Positions 32,448-42,300 of a stretch of 64,000 nucleotides of DNA are shown in pieces. Positions within the stretch are counted from its first letter, which is position 1. Every line of letters starts with the position of its first letter. The stretch comes from Epsilonproteobacteria bacterium UBA4036. Lineage in GTDB: Bacteria > Campylobacterota > Campylobacteria > Campylobacterales > Arcobacteraceae. Both the position numbers and the translations under genes were made by a program. A model generated the notes under the pieces. It made no database searches. It was not told the DNA's origin and worked only from the letters and a program-made list of their open reading frames with translations. Location of the stretch: the NCBI GenBank assembly GCA_002382325.1, contig DGAG01000009.1, positions 1-64,000 of the forward strand, read 5' to 3'.

Positions 32448-33158
32448 ATGAGATTAATAACTAAAAAGCATACGGGTAAAGGTTATAAAAGATTAATTGG
32501 AATTCATAAAAATAATGGGTCGTACACAAGTGATGTGTGTTCAAATGATGAAAAAGGAATTTGTGTTAAAAATATAGTTCTTAAAGATTTACTTGAAGAG
32601 CAAGGATATATTTGTGCATATTGTATGCAAAAAATTGACGAAAATAATTCTACAATAGAACATATAATTGGACAAAAATTTAAAGATGAAATTGGTCAAG
32701 AAATAGGTAAAAAAGAAGATACAAACTATGATAATATGTTAGCTGTGTGTTTGGGTAATTCTTGTAAAGAACTTCATTGTGATAAAAGCAGAGCAAAATA
32801 CCAATCAAAAAGGGCTAAACTTTATGTTAATCCTTTGAGTAAAATTCAAATGGAAAATATAAAATTTTCTAAAAGTGGAGTTATTTATTATAAAGAACCA
32901 GAGAGTGAAATTGATAAAAAAAATGAAAAACTAGATGATAAAGAAATTAGGAAAGATATAAACAAAGTTTTGAATTTAAATTGTAAGAGATTACAAGAAG
33001 AAAGAAAAAAAATAAAAGATGCAATACTTTCAACTCTTAGTAGAAATAATTTCGATAAAGTAAAAGCAAAAAACGAGCTTAATAAATTAGAAACATCAAC
33101 TACAAGTTTGAATAAATTTTGCCAAGTAGCAATCTATGAATTAAAAAAACATATTTAA
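32448..33158 (+). CDS. PtuB-like HNH endonuclease
   Basis: A 236-residue nuclease of the type often annotated TIGR02646. A first zinc pair appears in YICAYCMQKI (about residues 52-61). The HNH core is EHIIGQKF (about 70-77), then NYDNMLAVC and the second Cys/His set LGNSCKELHCDKSRAK (about 104-119), then the C-terminal helical region. The pattern matches PtuB of Septu and the effector of PtuAB-type retrons, where the ATPase restrains and activates the nuclease. The gene starts 2 nt after the ATPase stop and is followed 12 nt later by cas7. Confidence 0.78.
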   Translation: MRLITKKHTGKGYKRLIGIHKNNGSYTSDVCSNDEKGICVKNIVLKDLLEEQGYICAYCMQKIDENNSTIEHIIGQKFKDEIGQEIGKKEDTNYDNMLAVCLGNSCKELHCDKSRAKYQSKRAKLYVNPLSKIQMENIKFSKSGVIYYKEPESEIDKKNEKLDDKEIRKDINKVLNLNCKRLQEERKKIKDAILSTLSRNNFDKVKAKNELNKLETSTTSLNKFCQVAIYELKKHI

Positions 33159-33170
33159 GGAGATAAACAA

Positions 33171-34064
33171 ATGAACAGAGTTTACGGAATAATAGGAATA
33201 AAAGCAAAAATGGCAAATTGGAATGCAGATTTTACAGGTCGTCCAAAATCTACAAGTAATGGTGAAATTTATGGAAGTGATAAAGCACTTAAATATCCTA
33301 TGAAAAAAATGTGGGAAAGTGAAGGGAAAAATGTTTTATTTGTAAAAAGTTTTAAAGAATCAAAAGGTGCGATTATTCCTAATCAATTAGGTGAAAGATA
33401 TGAGAAGCTTTTTTCAAAATTAGATGAAAAAGATACAACAAATGAAGTGATGACAAATCTTTTTAATTGTATTGATGTAAAAAATTTTGGTGCAACTTTT
33501 GCTGAAAAAAAACAAAATATTTCTATCACTGGGGCGGTTCAATTTGGGCAAGGGTTTAATAAATTTGATGATACAAATGTAGAGATTCAAGATATATTAT
33601 CTCCTTTTGCAGACTCTACCAAAGATGATGCAAAGCAATCAACACTTGGAACAAAAATTACAGTTGATGAAGCTCACTATTTTTATGGTTTTTGTATTAA
33701 TCCAAAAGCTTATGATGAATATAAACTTTTGTTAAAAGGTTTTGATGGATATACACAAAATGATTATGAAGAGTTTAAAAAAGTAGCCCTTACCAGTGCA
33801 ACTGCTTTTAATACAAATAGTAAATTTGGTTGTGAAAATGAGTTTGCTTTATTTATTGAGTGTAAAGATGAAGAGTGTTACTTACCTGATTTAAGTAATT
33901 ATTTAGAGTTTAATAGTCAAAAAAGAGAAATTGATTTATCACAAATTGAAAAAATGATTGAAGGAAAAGTAGCAAAAGTGGAAATATATTTTAATCCATT
34001 TATTAAATTAAATGTTATTTCAAAATATGACAAATTTAATATTTTTACAAAAGAGAAAATATAA
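33171..34064 (+). CDS. cas7: Cas7b (Csh2) backbone subunit
   Basis: A 297-residue RAMP protein that coats the crRNA in type I-B Cascade. It begins NRVYGIIGIKAKMANWNADF, then has SNGEIYGSDKALKYPMKKMW, the insert EKKQNISITGAVQFGQGFNK, and LGTKITVDEAHYFYGFCINP, which together are typical of Csh2. The C-terminal strand VAKVEIYFNPFIKLNVI closes the RNA-recognition fold. AAGGAG lies 8 nt before the ATG. It sits between the HNH gene and cas5. Confidence 0.9.
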   Translation: MNRVYGIIGIKAKMANWNADFTGRPKSTSNGEIYGSDKALKYPMKKMWESEGKNVLFVKSFKESKGAIIPNQLGERYEKLFSKLDEKDTTNEVMTNLFNCIDVKNFGATFAEKKQNISITGAVQFGQGFNKFDDTNVEIQDILSPFADSTKDDAKQSTLGTKITVDEAHYFYGFCINPKAYDEYKLLLKGFDGYTQNDYEEFKKVALTSATAFNTNSKFGCENEFALFIECKDEECYLPDLSNYLEFNSQKREIDLSQIEKMIEGKVAKVEIYFNPFIKLNVISKYDKFNIFTKEKI

Positions 34065-34067
34065 TAG

Positions 34068-34829
34068 ATGAAAGCAATAAGTTTCATATTAAGTGGTAAA
34101 ACTGCTTGTTTTAGGAAACCTGATGTTAATCAATTTGCCTATTTTACTTATAACAATATTCATAAACCTGCACTTTTAGGATTATTTGGTGCTGTTATAG
34201 GATTGGGTGGATATACTCAATTAAATGATGAGAATATTAGAAATAAAAAAAATAAGAAGCCATTAAATAATAGCTTTCCTGAATTTTATGAGAAATTACA
34301 GCATTTAAAAATTTCTATTATTCCATTAGTACCAAATGGATATTTTAGTAAAAAAATACAAACTTTTAATAATGGTGTTGGATATGCTTCCCAAGAAGAA
34401 GGTGGAAATTTGATAGTTAGAGAACAATGGCTTGAAAATCCTATTTGGCAAATTATGATTCTTGATGATGGAAGTATTGAATATGGGAAAATCAAAGATT
34501 ATTTAGAAAATGGCAAAGCTGTATTTATTCCTTATCTTGGGAAAAATGACCATTTTGCAGATATTAAAGAAGTTAAAAGTATTGAGTTAGAAAGTCCAAT
34601 ACTAGAAGATAGAATACATTCTCTTTTTATAGAAAAAAATTTAAAACTTTCAAAAATAAAACCTAGAGGAGAAAACTCTTGTTTTTTTAAAGAAATTGCT
34701 CCAATTGGATTAAATGAGAAGTATCATTTTTATGAATATGAGAATTTAGTTTTTACAAATCATAATATTGTTGAGGGGGATTATCTAAACATTTATTCAG
34801 CCAATGAGAAAAATTATGCTTTTATCTGA
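34068..34829 (+). CDS. cas5: Cas5b crRNA 5'-handle-binding subunit
   Basis: A 253-residue RAMP protein. The start is typical of Cas5: MKAISFILSGKTACFRKPDV, NQFAYFTYNNIHKPALLGLF and GAVIGLGGYTQL. The C-terminal part is beta-rich (SCFFKEIAPIGLNEKYHFYE). It caps the 5' handle of the crRNA and contacts Cas8b. It starts 3 nt after cas7, and its last 26 nt overlap cas3. Confidence 0.9.
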   Translation: MKAISFILSGKTACFRKPDVNQFAYFTYNNIHKPALLGLFGAVIGLGGYTQLNDENIRNKKNKKPLNNSFPEFYEKLQHLKISIIPLVPNGYFSKKIQTFNNGVGYASQEEGGNLIVREQWLENPIWQIMILDDGSIEYGKIKDYLENGKAVFIPYLGKNDHFADIKEVKSIELESPILEDRIHSLFIEKNLKLSKIKPRGENSCFFKEIAPIGLNEKYHFYEYENLVFTNHNIVEGDYLNIYSANEKNYAFI

Positions 34830-37245
34830 TTTTGGAATAGATGAAAGATATTTTGCTCATACTTGTGTATATAAAGAACCAGAAAAATTAACAGAACATT
34901 TAGATTTAACACTTGAATATTATAAAAGAATTGTAGAGAGTAAGAATCTAAATTTTGTTATTGATTCTTTGATAAAAAAGATTGATTCAAAGAATTTTGA
35001 ACTTATAAAAGAAATGTTTATAAATACCATTTATTTACATGACTTAGGTAAAAAAAATCCAATTTTTCAAAAAGTTAAAATGAAAAATCCTTTATTTAAT
35101 AATTGTGAAGATGAGAGAGATAGTAAACATTCTCATATAGGTGCTTTGAAATTTATAGAGTACTATCATAATCGTTTTAATAAAGAGATAAAAAATAATG
35201 TAGATTTTTATAGATTAAACTTTATTCTTTATAACTTTTCTTATCATATTAGTAAACATCATGGCAAACTTGATAGTATCAATGAATATCCAAAAGACAA
35301 AAAAGAGAATAAAAAAAAACATAATGATTTTAAATGTATTTTAAAAGATATAGATGACTATATCACAAAAGATGATTTTGATTTTTTTATTTTAAATAAA
35401 CTTCTTTTTTCATTGGTTATTTCAAGTGATTATTTTGCAACAACTGCATATATGACCGATAAATCTTTTGATAATTTTGGGATTTTTCAAAAAAAAGATA
35501 AGTTGCTATTTGAAAATTTATGTTCAGATTTCATAAAATCATTTGGTGAACCAAAAGGAATTAATAAACTACGAAATGAAATATCAAAAACTGCGGTAGA
35601 AGAACTATCAAAAAATATCAATAAAAGTATATTTTATCTCGAAGCACCAACAGGAAGTGGTAAAACATTAACTTCTATATCACTTGCATCAAAACTTCTT
35701 AATACAAATGAAGATTTAAATAAGATTTTTTATATATTTCCTTTTAATACACTTGTAGAACAAACAAAAAAAGTATTTGAAAAGATTTTTAAAGATAAAT
35801 TTGATATAGGAGTTATAAATTCTGTAACACCTATAAAAGAAATAAGTGATGATGAGAATGAAAAAGAAGAAACTAATTATGATAAATCCTATTTAAATAG
35901 ACTCTTTTTTAATGAACAAATTATCTTTACAACACATGTAAAATTTTTTGATATATTATTTGGAACAACAAAAGATGATAATTTTCCATTGTGGCAATTG
36001 GCAAATAGTGTGATAATAATTGATGAAATACAAAGTTATAACAATAATCTTTGGTGGTATATGACTCAATTTTTTGAGAAATTTGCATCACTTCTTAATA
36101 TAAAAATCATAATAATGTCAGCAACTTTACCAAAACTAGATTTCTTCCTTGAAAAAAAAGACAATTTTGTTTCATTGATTCCTAATCAAAAAAGAGATGA
36201 AATATTTGGAAATAAATATTTTAAAGATAGAGTTAGTATAAAATATCTTGATTTAGATAATAAAATCACTTTTGAAAAATTATATGATGTCTTTAAAAAA
36301 GAAAATAAAAAATATAAAAAAGTATTATTTGAATTTATTAAAAAAGATACCGCAAGAAATTTTTATAAATTCCTCAAAGAAAAAAGAGTTAAAAATTTAT
36401 ATGAATTAAGTGGAGATGATAATAAAGCTTTCAGAGAATATGTAATTGATAAGACTAATGATAAAGAAATTGTAATAGTTGCAACTCAGGTTATAGAAGC
36501 TGGTGTGGATATTGATATGGATTTAGGTTTTAAAGATATTTCAACGCTAGACAGTGAAGAACAATTTTTGGGAAGAATAAATAGAAGTTGCCAAAAAAGT
36601 GAGATAGATCCTACTGTTTATTTTTTTAATATGGATGATGCTGATAAAGTTTATAAAAATGATAATAGATTAGAATTTGATTTACGAAAAAAAGAGTATC
36701 AAAAAATACTTGTAAATAAAAATTTTGCGAAATATTATGAAAATGTTTTAACTCTTATAAAAGATAAGGGATTGAAATATGAAGATGGACATCTAACAAA
36801 TTATGGGAATTTTAAAAAAGATGTAAAAGATTTAAACTATAAAAAAATTCAAGATAATATGAGATTAATTAAATCTTCACAATTTACGCTTTATTTTCCA
36901 TTCCAAATTGAGCTAAATAAATATGAAAAAGTAAATGAATTTAAAAATTTAGATAATAGATTTTTAAATGGTAAATACTTAGATGGACAAAAAGTTTGGG
37001 ATGAATTTATCGCTTTGAATGAAATTGAGAGTTTCACAAAAAGAGAGATAGAAAAATCAAAAATAAATTCTCTTATGCAATTTTTCACTTTTAATATTTT
37101 TAAATATTATGAGGAACAAAGACCACATATTGGAGAAGAAGAAATGTATGGATACTATTTTATAAAAAATTTAAAATATATCACAGATGAAGGTAAATTT
37201 GATAGGGAAAAGTTTAACGAAGATAAAAATAGCAGGTTTTTATAA
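34804..37245 (+). CDS. cas3: Cas3 helicase-nuclease
   Basis: An 813-residue effector that unwinds and shreds target DNA once Cascade has bound. The N-terminal HD nuclease has IYLHDLGKKNPIF (about residues 77-89) and HSHIGALKF. The helicase part has Walker A APTGSGKTL (near 281), DEIQS (near 406), the motif III MSATLP, then VATQVIEAGVDID and QFLGRINRSCQ. Both halves are intact and fused. The start overlaps cas5; an in-frame ATG at 34816 is an alternative. AT-rich composition matches cas8b to cas5. The gene ends the AT-rich interference section. Confidence 0.93.
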   Translation: MRKIMLLSDFGIDERYFAHTCVYKEPEKLTEHLDLTLEYYKRIVESKNLNFVIDSLIKKIDSKNFELIKEMFINTIYLHDLGKKNPIFQKVKMKNPLFNNCEDERDSKHSHIGALKFIEYYHNRFNKEIKNNVDFYRLNFILYNFSYHISKHHGKLDSINEYPKDKKENKKKHNDFKCILKDIDDYITKDDFDFFILNKLLFSLVISSDYFATTAYMTDKSFDNFGIFQKKDKLLFENLCSDFIKSFGEPKGINKLRNEISKTAVEELSKNINKSIFYLEAPTGSGKTLTSISLASKLLNTNEDLNKIFYIFPFNTLVEQTKKVFEKIFKDKFDIGVINSVTPIKEISDDENEKEETNYDKSYLNRLFFNEQIIFTTHVKFFDILFGTTKDDNFPLWQLANSVIIIDEIQSYNNNLWWYMTQFFEKFASLLNIKIIIMSATLPKLDFFLEKKDNFVSLIPNQKRDEIFGNKYFKDRVSIKYLDLDNKITFEKLYDVFKKENKKYKKVLFEFIKKDTARNFYKFLKEKRVKNLYELSGDDNKAFREYVIDKTNDKEIVIVATQVIEAGVDIDMDLGFKDISTLDSEEQFLGRINRSCQKSEIDPTVYFFNMDDADKVYKNDNRLEFDLRKKEYQKILVNKNFAKYYENVLTLIKDKGLKYEDGHLTNYGNFKKDVKDLNYKKIQDNMRLIKSSQFTLYFPFQIELNKYEKVNEFKNLDNRFLNGKYLDGQKVWDEFIALNEIESFTKREIEKSKINSLMQFFTFNIFKYYEEQRPHIGEEEMYGYYFIKNLKYITDEGKFDREKFNEDKNSRFL

Positions 37246-37405
37246 AATACAAGAAAACTCTATGAAAAAAATGAAAAATCCTTGGAATAAAAAAACAATT
37301 GGCTACAATTTGTAGTCAGTTGAAAATGAAATAAATGTATTGTCCGAAATAATCGGACAGTTTAACATAAATGATTTAGTAACAATAAAATGAAAGATAA
37401 AGACT
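37246..37405 (+). promoter_or_regulatory. Gap between cas3 and cas4 with a hairpin
   Basis: This 160-bp gap is the only break in the cas gene series. It holds a perfect hairpin, TGTCCGA (37341-37347) and TCGGACA (37353-37359), with loop AATAA. It could terminate or attenuate the interference transcript, or separate it from a second transcript for cas4-1-2. The composition changes from AT-rich to chromosome-like across this gap. Confidence 0.4.
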
Positions 37406-37894
37406 ATGATCACAGGCACTCTAATAAACTACTATTTCCACTGTAAAACGCAAATGTGGCTCCACGCCAACCGTATCAATCTTGAGGACAATTCAGAAGA
37501 TGTACGAATTGGAAAAGTTCTGCACCAAATCAATGAAGAGAAAAATAAACACTCTGAGATAAGTATCGACAATATCAAGATAGATAAAATCACGCGAGAT
37601 TATTTGGTGGAGGTCAAAAAATCGGATAGCGACCCAGAAGCGGTGAAGTGGCAAGTTTTACTTTATCTTTACAAATTCAAACAAAAAGGTGTGGAGAAAA
37701 AAGGGAAAATTGAATACATTGAAAAAAGAGGCGATAAAAAAGTGGAGTTTATTGAGCTAACTTCTAGCAATGAAAAAGAGCTTTTGAAAGTTTTAGAACA
37801 CATTGAAAATCTAATCAATCAAGAAATTCCACCCAAAGCGAAGTTTGAAAATAAGTGCAAAAAATGTGCTTATTTTGAGTATTGTTTTATTTAA
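37406..37894 (+). CDS. cas4: Cas4 nuclease of spacer acquisition
   Basis: A 162-residue PD-(D/E)XK-type iron-sulphur nuclease that trims prespacers and selects the PAM. The first Cys is in YYFHCKTQMWLHANRI (about residue 13), and the C-terminal cluster is CKKCAYFEYC (about 152-161). The nuclease core has KIDKITRDYLVEVKKSD (about 68-84) followed by AVKWQVLLYLYKFK. The length is normal for the short Cas4 of type I-B. It overlaps nothing upstream and leads the adaptation genes cas4-cas1-cas2. Confidence 0.9.
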   Translation: MITGTLINYYFHCKTQMWLHANRINLEDNSEDVRIGKVLHQINEEKNKHSEISIDNIKIDKITRDYLVEVKKSDSDPEAVKWQVLLYLYKFKQKGVEKKGKIEYIEKRGDKKVEFIELTSSNEKELLKVLEHIENLINQEIPPKAKFENKCKKCAYFEYCFI

Positions 37895-37911
37895 AAAGCA
37901 TAGAGGTAAAA

Positions 37912-38916
37912 ATGGCAAAAAATCACACACGATATATCTTTAGCATGGGAGAACTTAAACGCAAAGATAATTCCATAGCTTTTAGAAATGAAAAAGGCAA
38001 TTTTTATATTCCTATTCAAGATACCAGAGAGTTGTACTGTATGAATGAAGTGAGTTTCAATACTAAATTCTTGGATTTCATAAGCAAGGCTGGGATTACG
38101 CTTCATTTGTTTAATTATCATAGTAATTACAGTGGCACTTTTTACCCAAAAGAACAACTCATAAGCGGGGATTTGAGTATCAAGCAAGCGGTTTGTTATA
38201 TGGAAAATCGCCTTAATATTGCCAAAGCAATCGTGCAAGCAATCGCTGAAAATATTCATGAAACGCTCTATCATTACTACCGACATGACAAAAAAGAATT
38301 AAAACCAACCCTTGATTGGCTCAAAAGTGAACCTAAAAAGTTTTTAGAAAAAGATATTACCATCGAACAAATTATGTTTATAGAAGGGCAAATTTGGAGT
38401 AGGTTTTATGACAGTTTCAAACACTTTTTGCCTGAAGATTTTTTGATGAACAAGCGTGTGAAACGCCCGCCCAATAACCCTATGAATGCGTTAGTGAGTT
38501 TTGGGAATACTTTGCTTTATACCAAAACCATTAGTGCGATTTATACCACTCATCTCAATCAAGCCATTAGCTTCTTACACTCTCCACGAGAGGGAAGATT
38601 TAGTCTTTGTTTGGATATAAGTGAGGCTTTTAAGCCTGTGATTGTTTTTAAAACCATTTTTGATTTGGTCAGGCGAAAAAAACTGCAAGTGGAGAAACAC
38701 TTTGATAAGAGTTTGAATTATGCACTTTTAAATGAAGAGGGTAAAAAAATATTTATAGATGCTTTTGAAACAAGAATCAATGAAACGTTTATGCACGCAA
38801 AACTCAAACGAAAAACCACCTACAAACACTGCTTGAAACTTGAGGGTTATAAACTCATCAAATATATCGTTGAGGGTAAAGAATTTGTACCTTTTAAACT
38901 TAAGGATAAAATGTGA
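37912..38916 (+). CDS. cas1: Cas1 integrase of spacer acquisition
   Basis: A protein of about 334 residues starting at ATG 37912, with GAGGTAAA upstream; the earlier in-frame start at 37882 lies inside cas4. The beta-stranded N-terminal domain starts TRYIFSMGELKRKDNSIAFR. The helical catalytic domain carries the metal-binding Glu in FIEGQIWSRFY, His in HSPREGRFSL and Asp in CLDISEAFKPV. With Cas2 it inserts new spacers at the leader end of the array. Its stop overlaps the GTG start of cas2. Confidence 0.96.
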   Translation: MAKNHTRYIFSMGELKRKDNSIAFRNEKGNFYIPIQDTRELYCMNEVSFNTKFLDFISKAGITLHLFNYHSNYSGTFYPKEQLISGDLSIKQAVCYMENRLNIAKAIVQAIAENIHETLYHYYRHDKKELKPTLDWLKSEPKKFLEKDITIEQIMFIEGQIWSRFYDSFKHFLPEDFLMNKRVKRPPNNPMNALVSFGNTLLYTKTISAIYTTHLNQAISFLHSPREGRFSLCLDISEAFKPVIVFKTIFDLVRRKKLQVEKHFDKSLNYALLNEEGKKIFIDAFETRINETFMHAKLKRKTTYKHCLKLEGYKLIKYIVEGKEFVPFKLKDKM

Positions 38917-39224
38917 GAAAAGATACCTTTAACTATAACTACGCTTTTTTATTTTATGATATAGCCGATGAGTTTAGTGATGCAGGAAAATACCGTGTGG
39001 CTAAGGTGTTTAAAATCTGCAAAAAATATCTCAAACATCACCAAAAATCAATTTTCAGAGGAAGCATAACCCCTTCAAATCAAATAAAACTGGAAAATGA
39101 ACTTAAAAAAGTCATCGATAAAGAGCTTGATTTTATCTCAATCGTCAAAGTCCCCAATGCTAAAAGTTTCAACGAAATAATTCTAGGAACCAATCAAAAA
39201 AAGGAAGAATCTATTTTCATATAA
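38913..39224 (+). CDS. cas2: Cas2 adaptation protein
   Basis: A 103-residue ferredoxin-like protein that bridges two Cas1 dimers. The first strand ends in the conserved Asp (YAFLFYDIADE), followed by RVAKVFKICKKYLKHHQKSI and FRGSITPSNQIKLENELKK. The start codon is GTG at 38913, overlapping the cas1 stop (GTGA). It is the last cas gene; the leader and array follow at once. Confidence 0.94.
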   Translation: MRKDTFNYNYAFLFYDIADEFSDAGKYRVAKVFKICKKYLKHHQKSIFRGSITPSNQIKLENELKKVIDKELDFISIVKVPNAKSFNEIILGTNQKKEESIFI

Positions 39225-39388
39225 TTTTCCAACTATTTTTATGGGTATTTTAGCTTATAAGTACTAAAATACGGTACTTTATAAGTTATTTAACAACCTA
39301 TTGTTAAAATTCTTAAAATGATTGGAAAAATCGCTCTGAAGTCCTATTTTTAGCTAAACAAGTATTTTAGAAGCCCGATTTTTTCTTA
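39225..39388 (+). promoter_or_regulatory. CRISPR leader
   Basis: The 164 bp between cas2 and the first repeat are AT-rich. They hold two inverted repeats: CTTATAAGTAC (39254-39264) against GTACTTTATAAG (39274-39285), and TTAACAA (39290-39296) against TTGTTAA (39301-39307). The array is transcribed rightwards from here. This is supported by the repeat ending ATTGAAAT, the usual 8-nt crRNA handle in type I-B, and by the degenerate repeat at the far end. Confidence 0.7.
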
Positions 39389-42300
39389 TTGAACCAACAA
39401 CATATAATGTATTGAAATCAATAAAAGAATGCTTCATCGTGGTCATAAGTAGTTATTGAACCAACAACATATAATGTATTGAAATCCCGATAAATATCCA
39501 ATACCACAACAAAAACAAGCATTGAACCAACAACATATAATGTATTGAAATGAAGAAATGGAAAACTACAATAAAACCGTTGATATGTTGAACCAACAAC
39601 ATATAATGTATTGAAATAAAGATAGCATAGAAGATATACTATATCGAAATAAGTTGAACCAACAACATATAATGTATTGAAATATTAAACTATTTCAAGG
39701 TAGGAGATAATGAGTTCATTGAACCAACAACATATAATGTATTGAAATAATAATGGTTTATCTAAATCATATAAAACAGTCCAATTGAACCAACAACATA
39801 TAATGTATTGAAATGGTGTCACAAAAGAAGATGTAGAAGAGTTCAAGCTTGAACCAACAACATATAATGTATTGAAATAAAGTTAAACTTTGGGCTAAAT
39901 GAAAGTTCTAACTTGAACCAACAACATATAATGTATTGAAATCATTGAGTATATGAAACACATCCCAACACAATGGTTGAACCAACAACATATAATGTAT
40001 TGAAATTGTATAAACTCTCTGATTTCTGTAATCTCACCATTATTGAACCAACAACATATAATGTATTGAAATTTGCTCATTTCTACAGTTAATTTATTTT
40101 TTAAAGAATTTGAACCAACAACATATAATGTATTGAAATTAGCTTGTGACCTTTTTTTGGCTTTCTTCGCCATATTTGAACCAACAACATATAATGTATT
40201 GAAATTTTTAAACTACCTTATTTATTCTTTTTTGGAACGCTTGAACCAACAACATATAATGTATTGAAATTCAGTTATCTTTCCATCCTGTTTAAAGAAA
40301 AAATTTGAACCAACAACATATAATGTATTGAAATTAATTAAAGCAAAAGGCTTTTTAAAACTCAAAGCTCTTGAACCAACAACATATAATGTATTGAAAT
40401 ATGCAGGCGACACAAAGTGAGGCAAATTGTTGTGTTGAACCAACAACATATAATGTATTGAAATTATATTTCCTAATGGCTTAAATGGTTTAGCAAAAGT
40501 TGAACCAACAACATATAATGTATTGAAATAAGAAGAAAAAACAGAAATCGTAAAATCTGTATATTTGAACCAACAACATATAATGTATTGAAATTTGATA
40601 AGATTAAATATGAAAAATCCTATGCTCATTGAACCAACAACATATAATGTATTGAAATTTGGTAAGTCCTTTGTTTGTAATTTTTTGCGATTTTTTGAAC
40701 CAACAACATATAATGTATTGAAATGTATATCTTTATATTATTCTAAATATCAAACTCATTGAACCAACAACATATAATGTATTGAAATTAAAAACTGATA
40801 TTTTAGAAGAGATTGTATTGAATTGAACCAACAACATATAATGTATTGAAATAGTGTTGAATTTGTTCAATTTTTAAAAGACCAAGACTTGAACCAACAA
40901 CATATAATGTATTGAAATTACGTTCCCCCTCCGCCATATAAACAAATCGGATTAGATTGAACCAACAACATATAATGTATTGAAATCAAACGATGACGGG
41001 CTTAAAATTCTGACTAGCTTGAACCAACAACATATAATGTATTGAAATTACGTTCCCCCTCCGCCATATAAACAAATCGGATTATTGAACCAACAACATA
41101 TAATGTATTGAAATTCAGAAATAGAATCACTCATCGATGCTATGAAAATTGAACCAACAACATATAATGTATTGAAATCTTTTAAACAAAATTGCAGGTG
41201 GCAATGAAGACAGTTGAACCAACAACATATAATGTATTGAAATAGTTTAGATAAAAAATATCCAAGATTCCACGCAAATTGAACCAACAACATATAATGT
41301 ATTGAAATCCATTTATAAAAGGGTCAACGGTGGGCAACATATTATTGAACCAACAACATATAATGTATTGAAATAATAATAACAATATGATTTATAAAGG
41401 TCATCTTTTTGAACCAACAACATATAATGTATTGAAATCTAGAAGAAATGCCTGATTTACAAACAGTGAGTGTTTGAACCAACAACATATAATGTATTGA
41501 AATATTTTAGAGCATATTGATTCAAAACATTTTATCACATTGAACCAACAACATATAATGTATTGAAATAAGGTGAAAATAAAGAGAGTAAGTTTGTTTT
41601 ACGTTTTGAACCAACAACATATAATGTATTGAAATATGCTTTAGACTATATGACAAACGCCAAAGTTTACTTGAACCAACAACATATAATGCATTGAAAT
41701 GCCAGTAAACGAGCATTTGAAGATTTACCACCACTTTGAACCAACAACATATAATGTATTGAAATTTACTAACAAGAACATCATTTCCATCTTGAGTTAT
41801 TTGAACCAACAACATATAATGTATTGAAATAGGGTTTAAAGATGCTCTAAGAAGAAGAGAAAACTTGAACCAACAACATATAATGTATTGAAATAATAAT
41901 ATGTGATTAAGAGGAAAAAGTTCATCTATTGAACCAACAACATATAATGTATTGAAATTCTGATGTTTGTGCAAACAAAGGGAATGATGAAGTTGAACCA
42001 ACAACATATAATGTATTGAAATGCGTGGTGAATGGTTTTTGACTTTGATAGCGTTTTTGTTGAACCAACAACATATAATGTATTGAAATTATTCAAGGTT
42101 GTTCAATAAAGTAATGATAGATTTTTGAACCAACAACATATAATGTATTGAAATAAACATTGACACGGTTTTTTCAAACGTGGGAAGTGCTTGAACCAAC
42201 AACATATAATGTATTGAAATTGAGAAACCAAAATTAAATTATGAAGCTCTTGTCTTGAACCAACAACATATAATGTATTGAAATCAAACGATGACGGGCT

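Noticed and set aside
30955..33158. ATPase/HNH pair as a retron effector
   Set aside because: PtuAB-type effectors also occur with retrons, but no reverse transcriptase gene or ncRNA-like region is present nearby.
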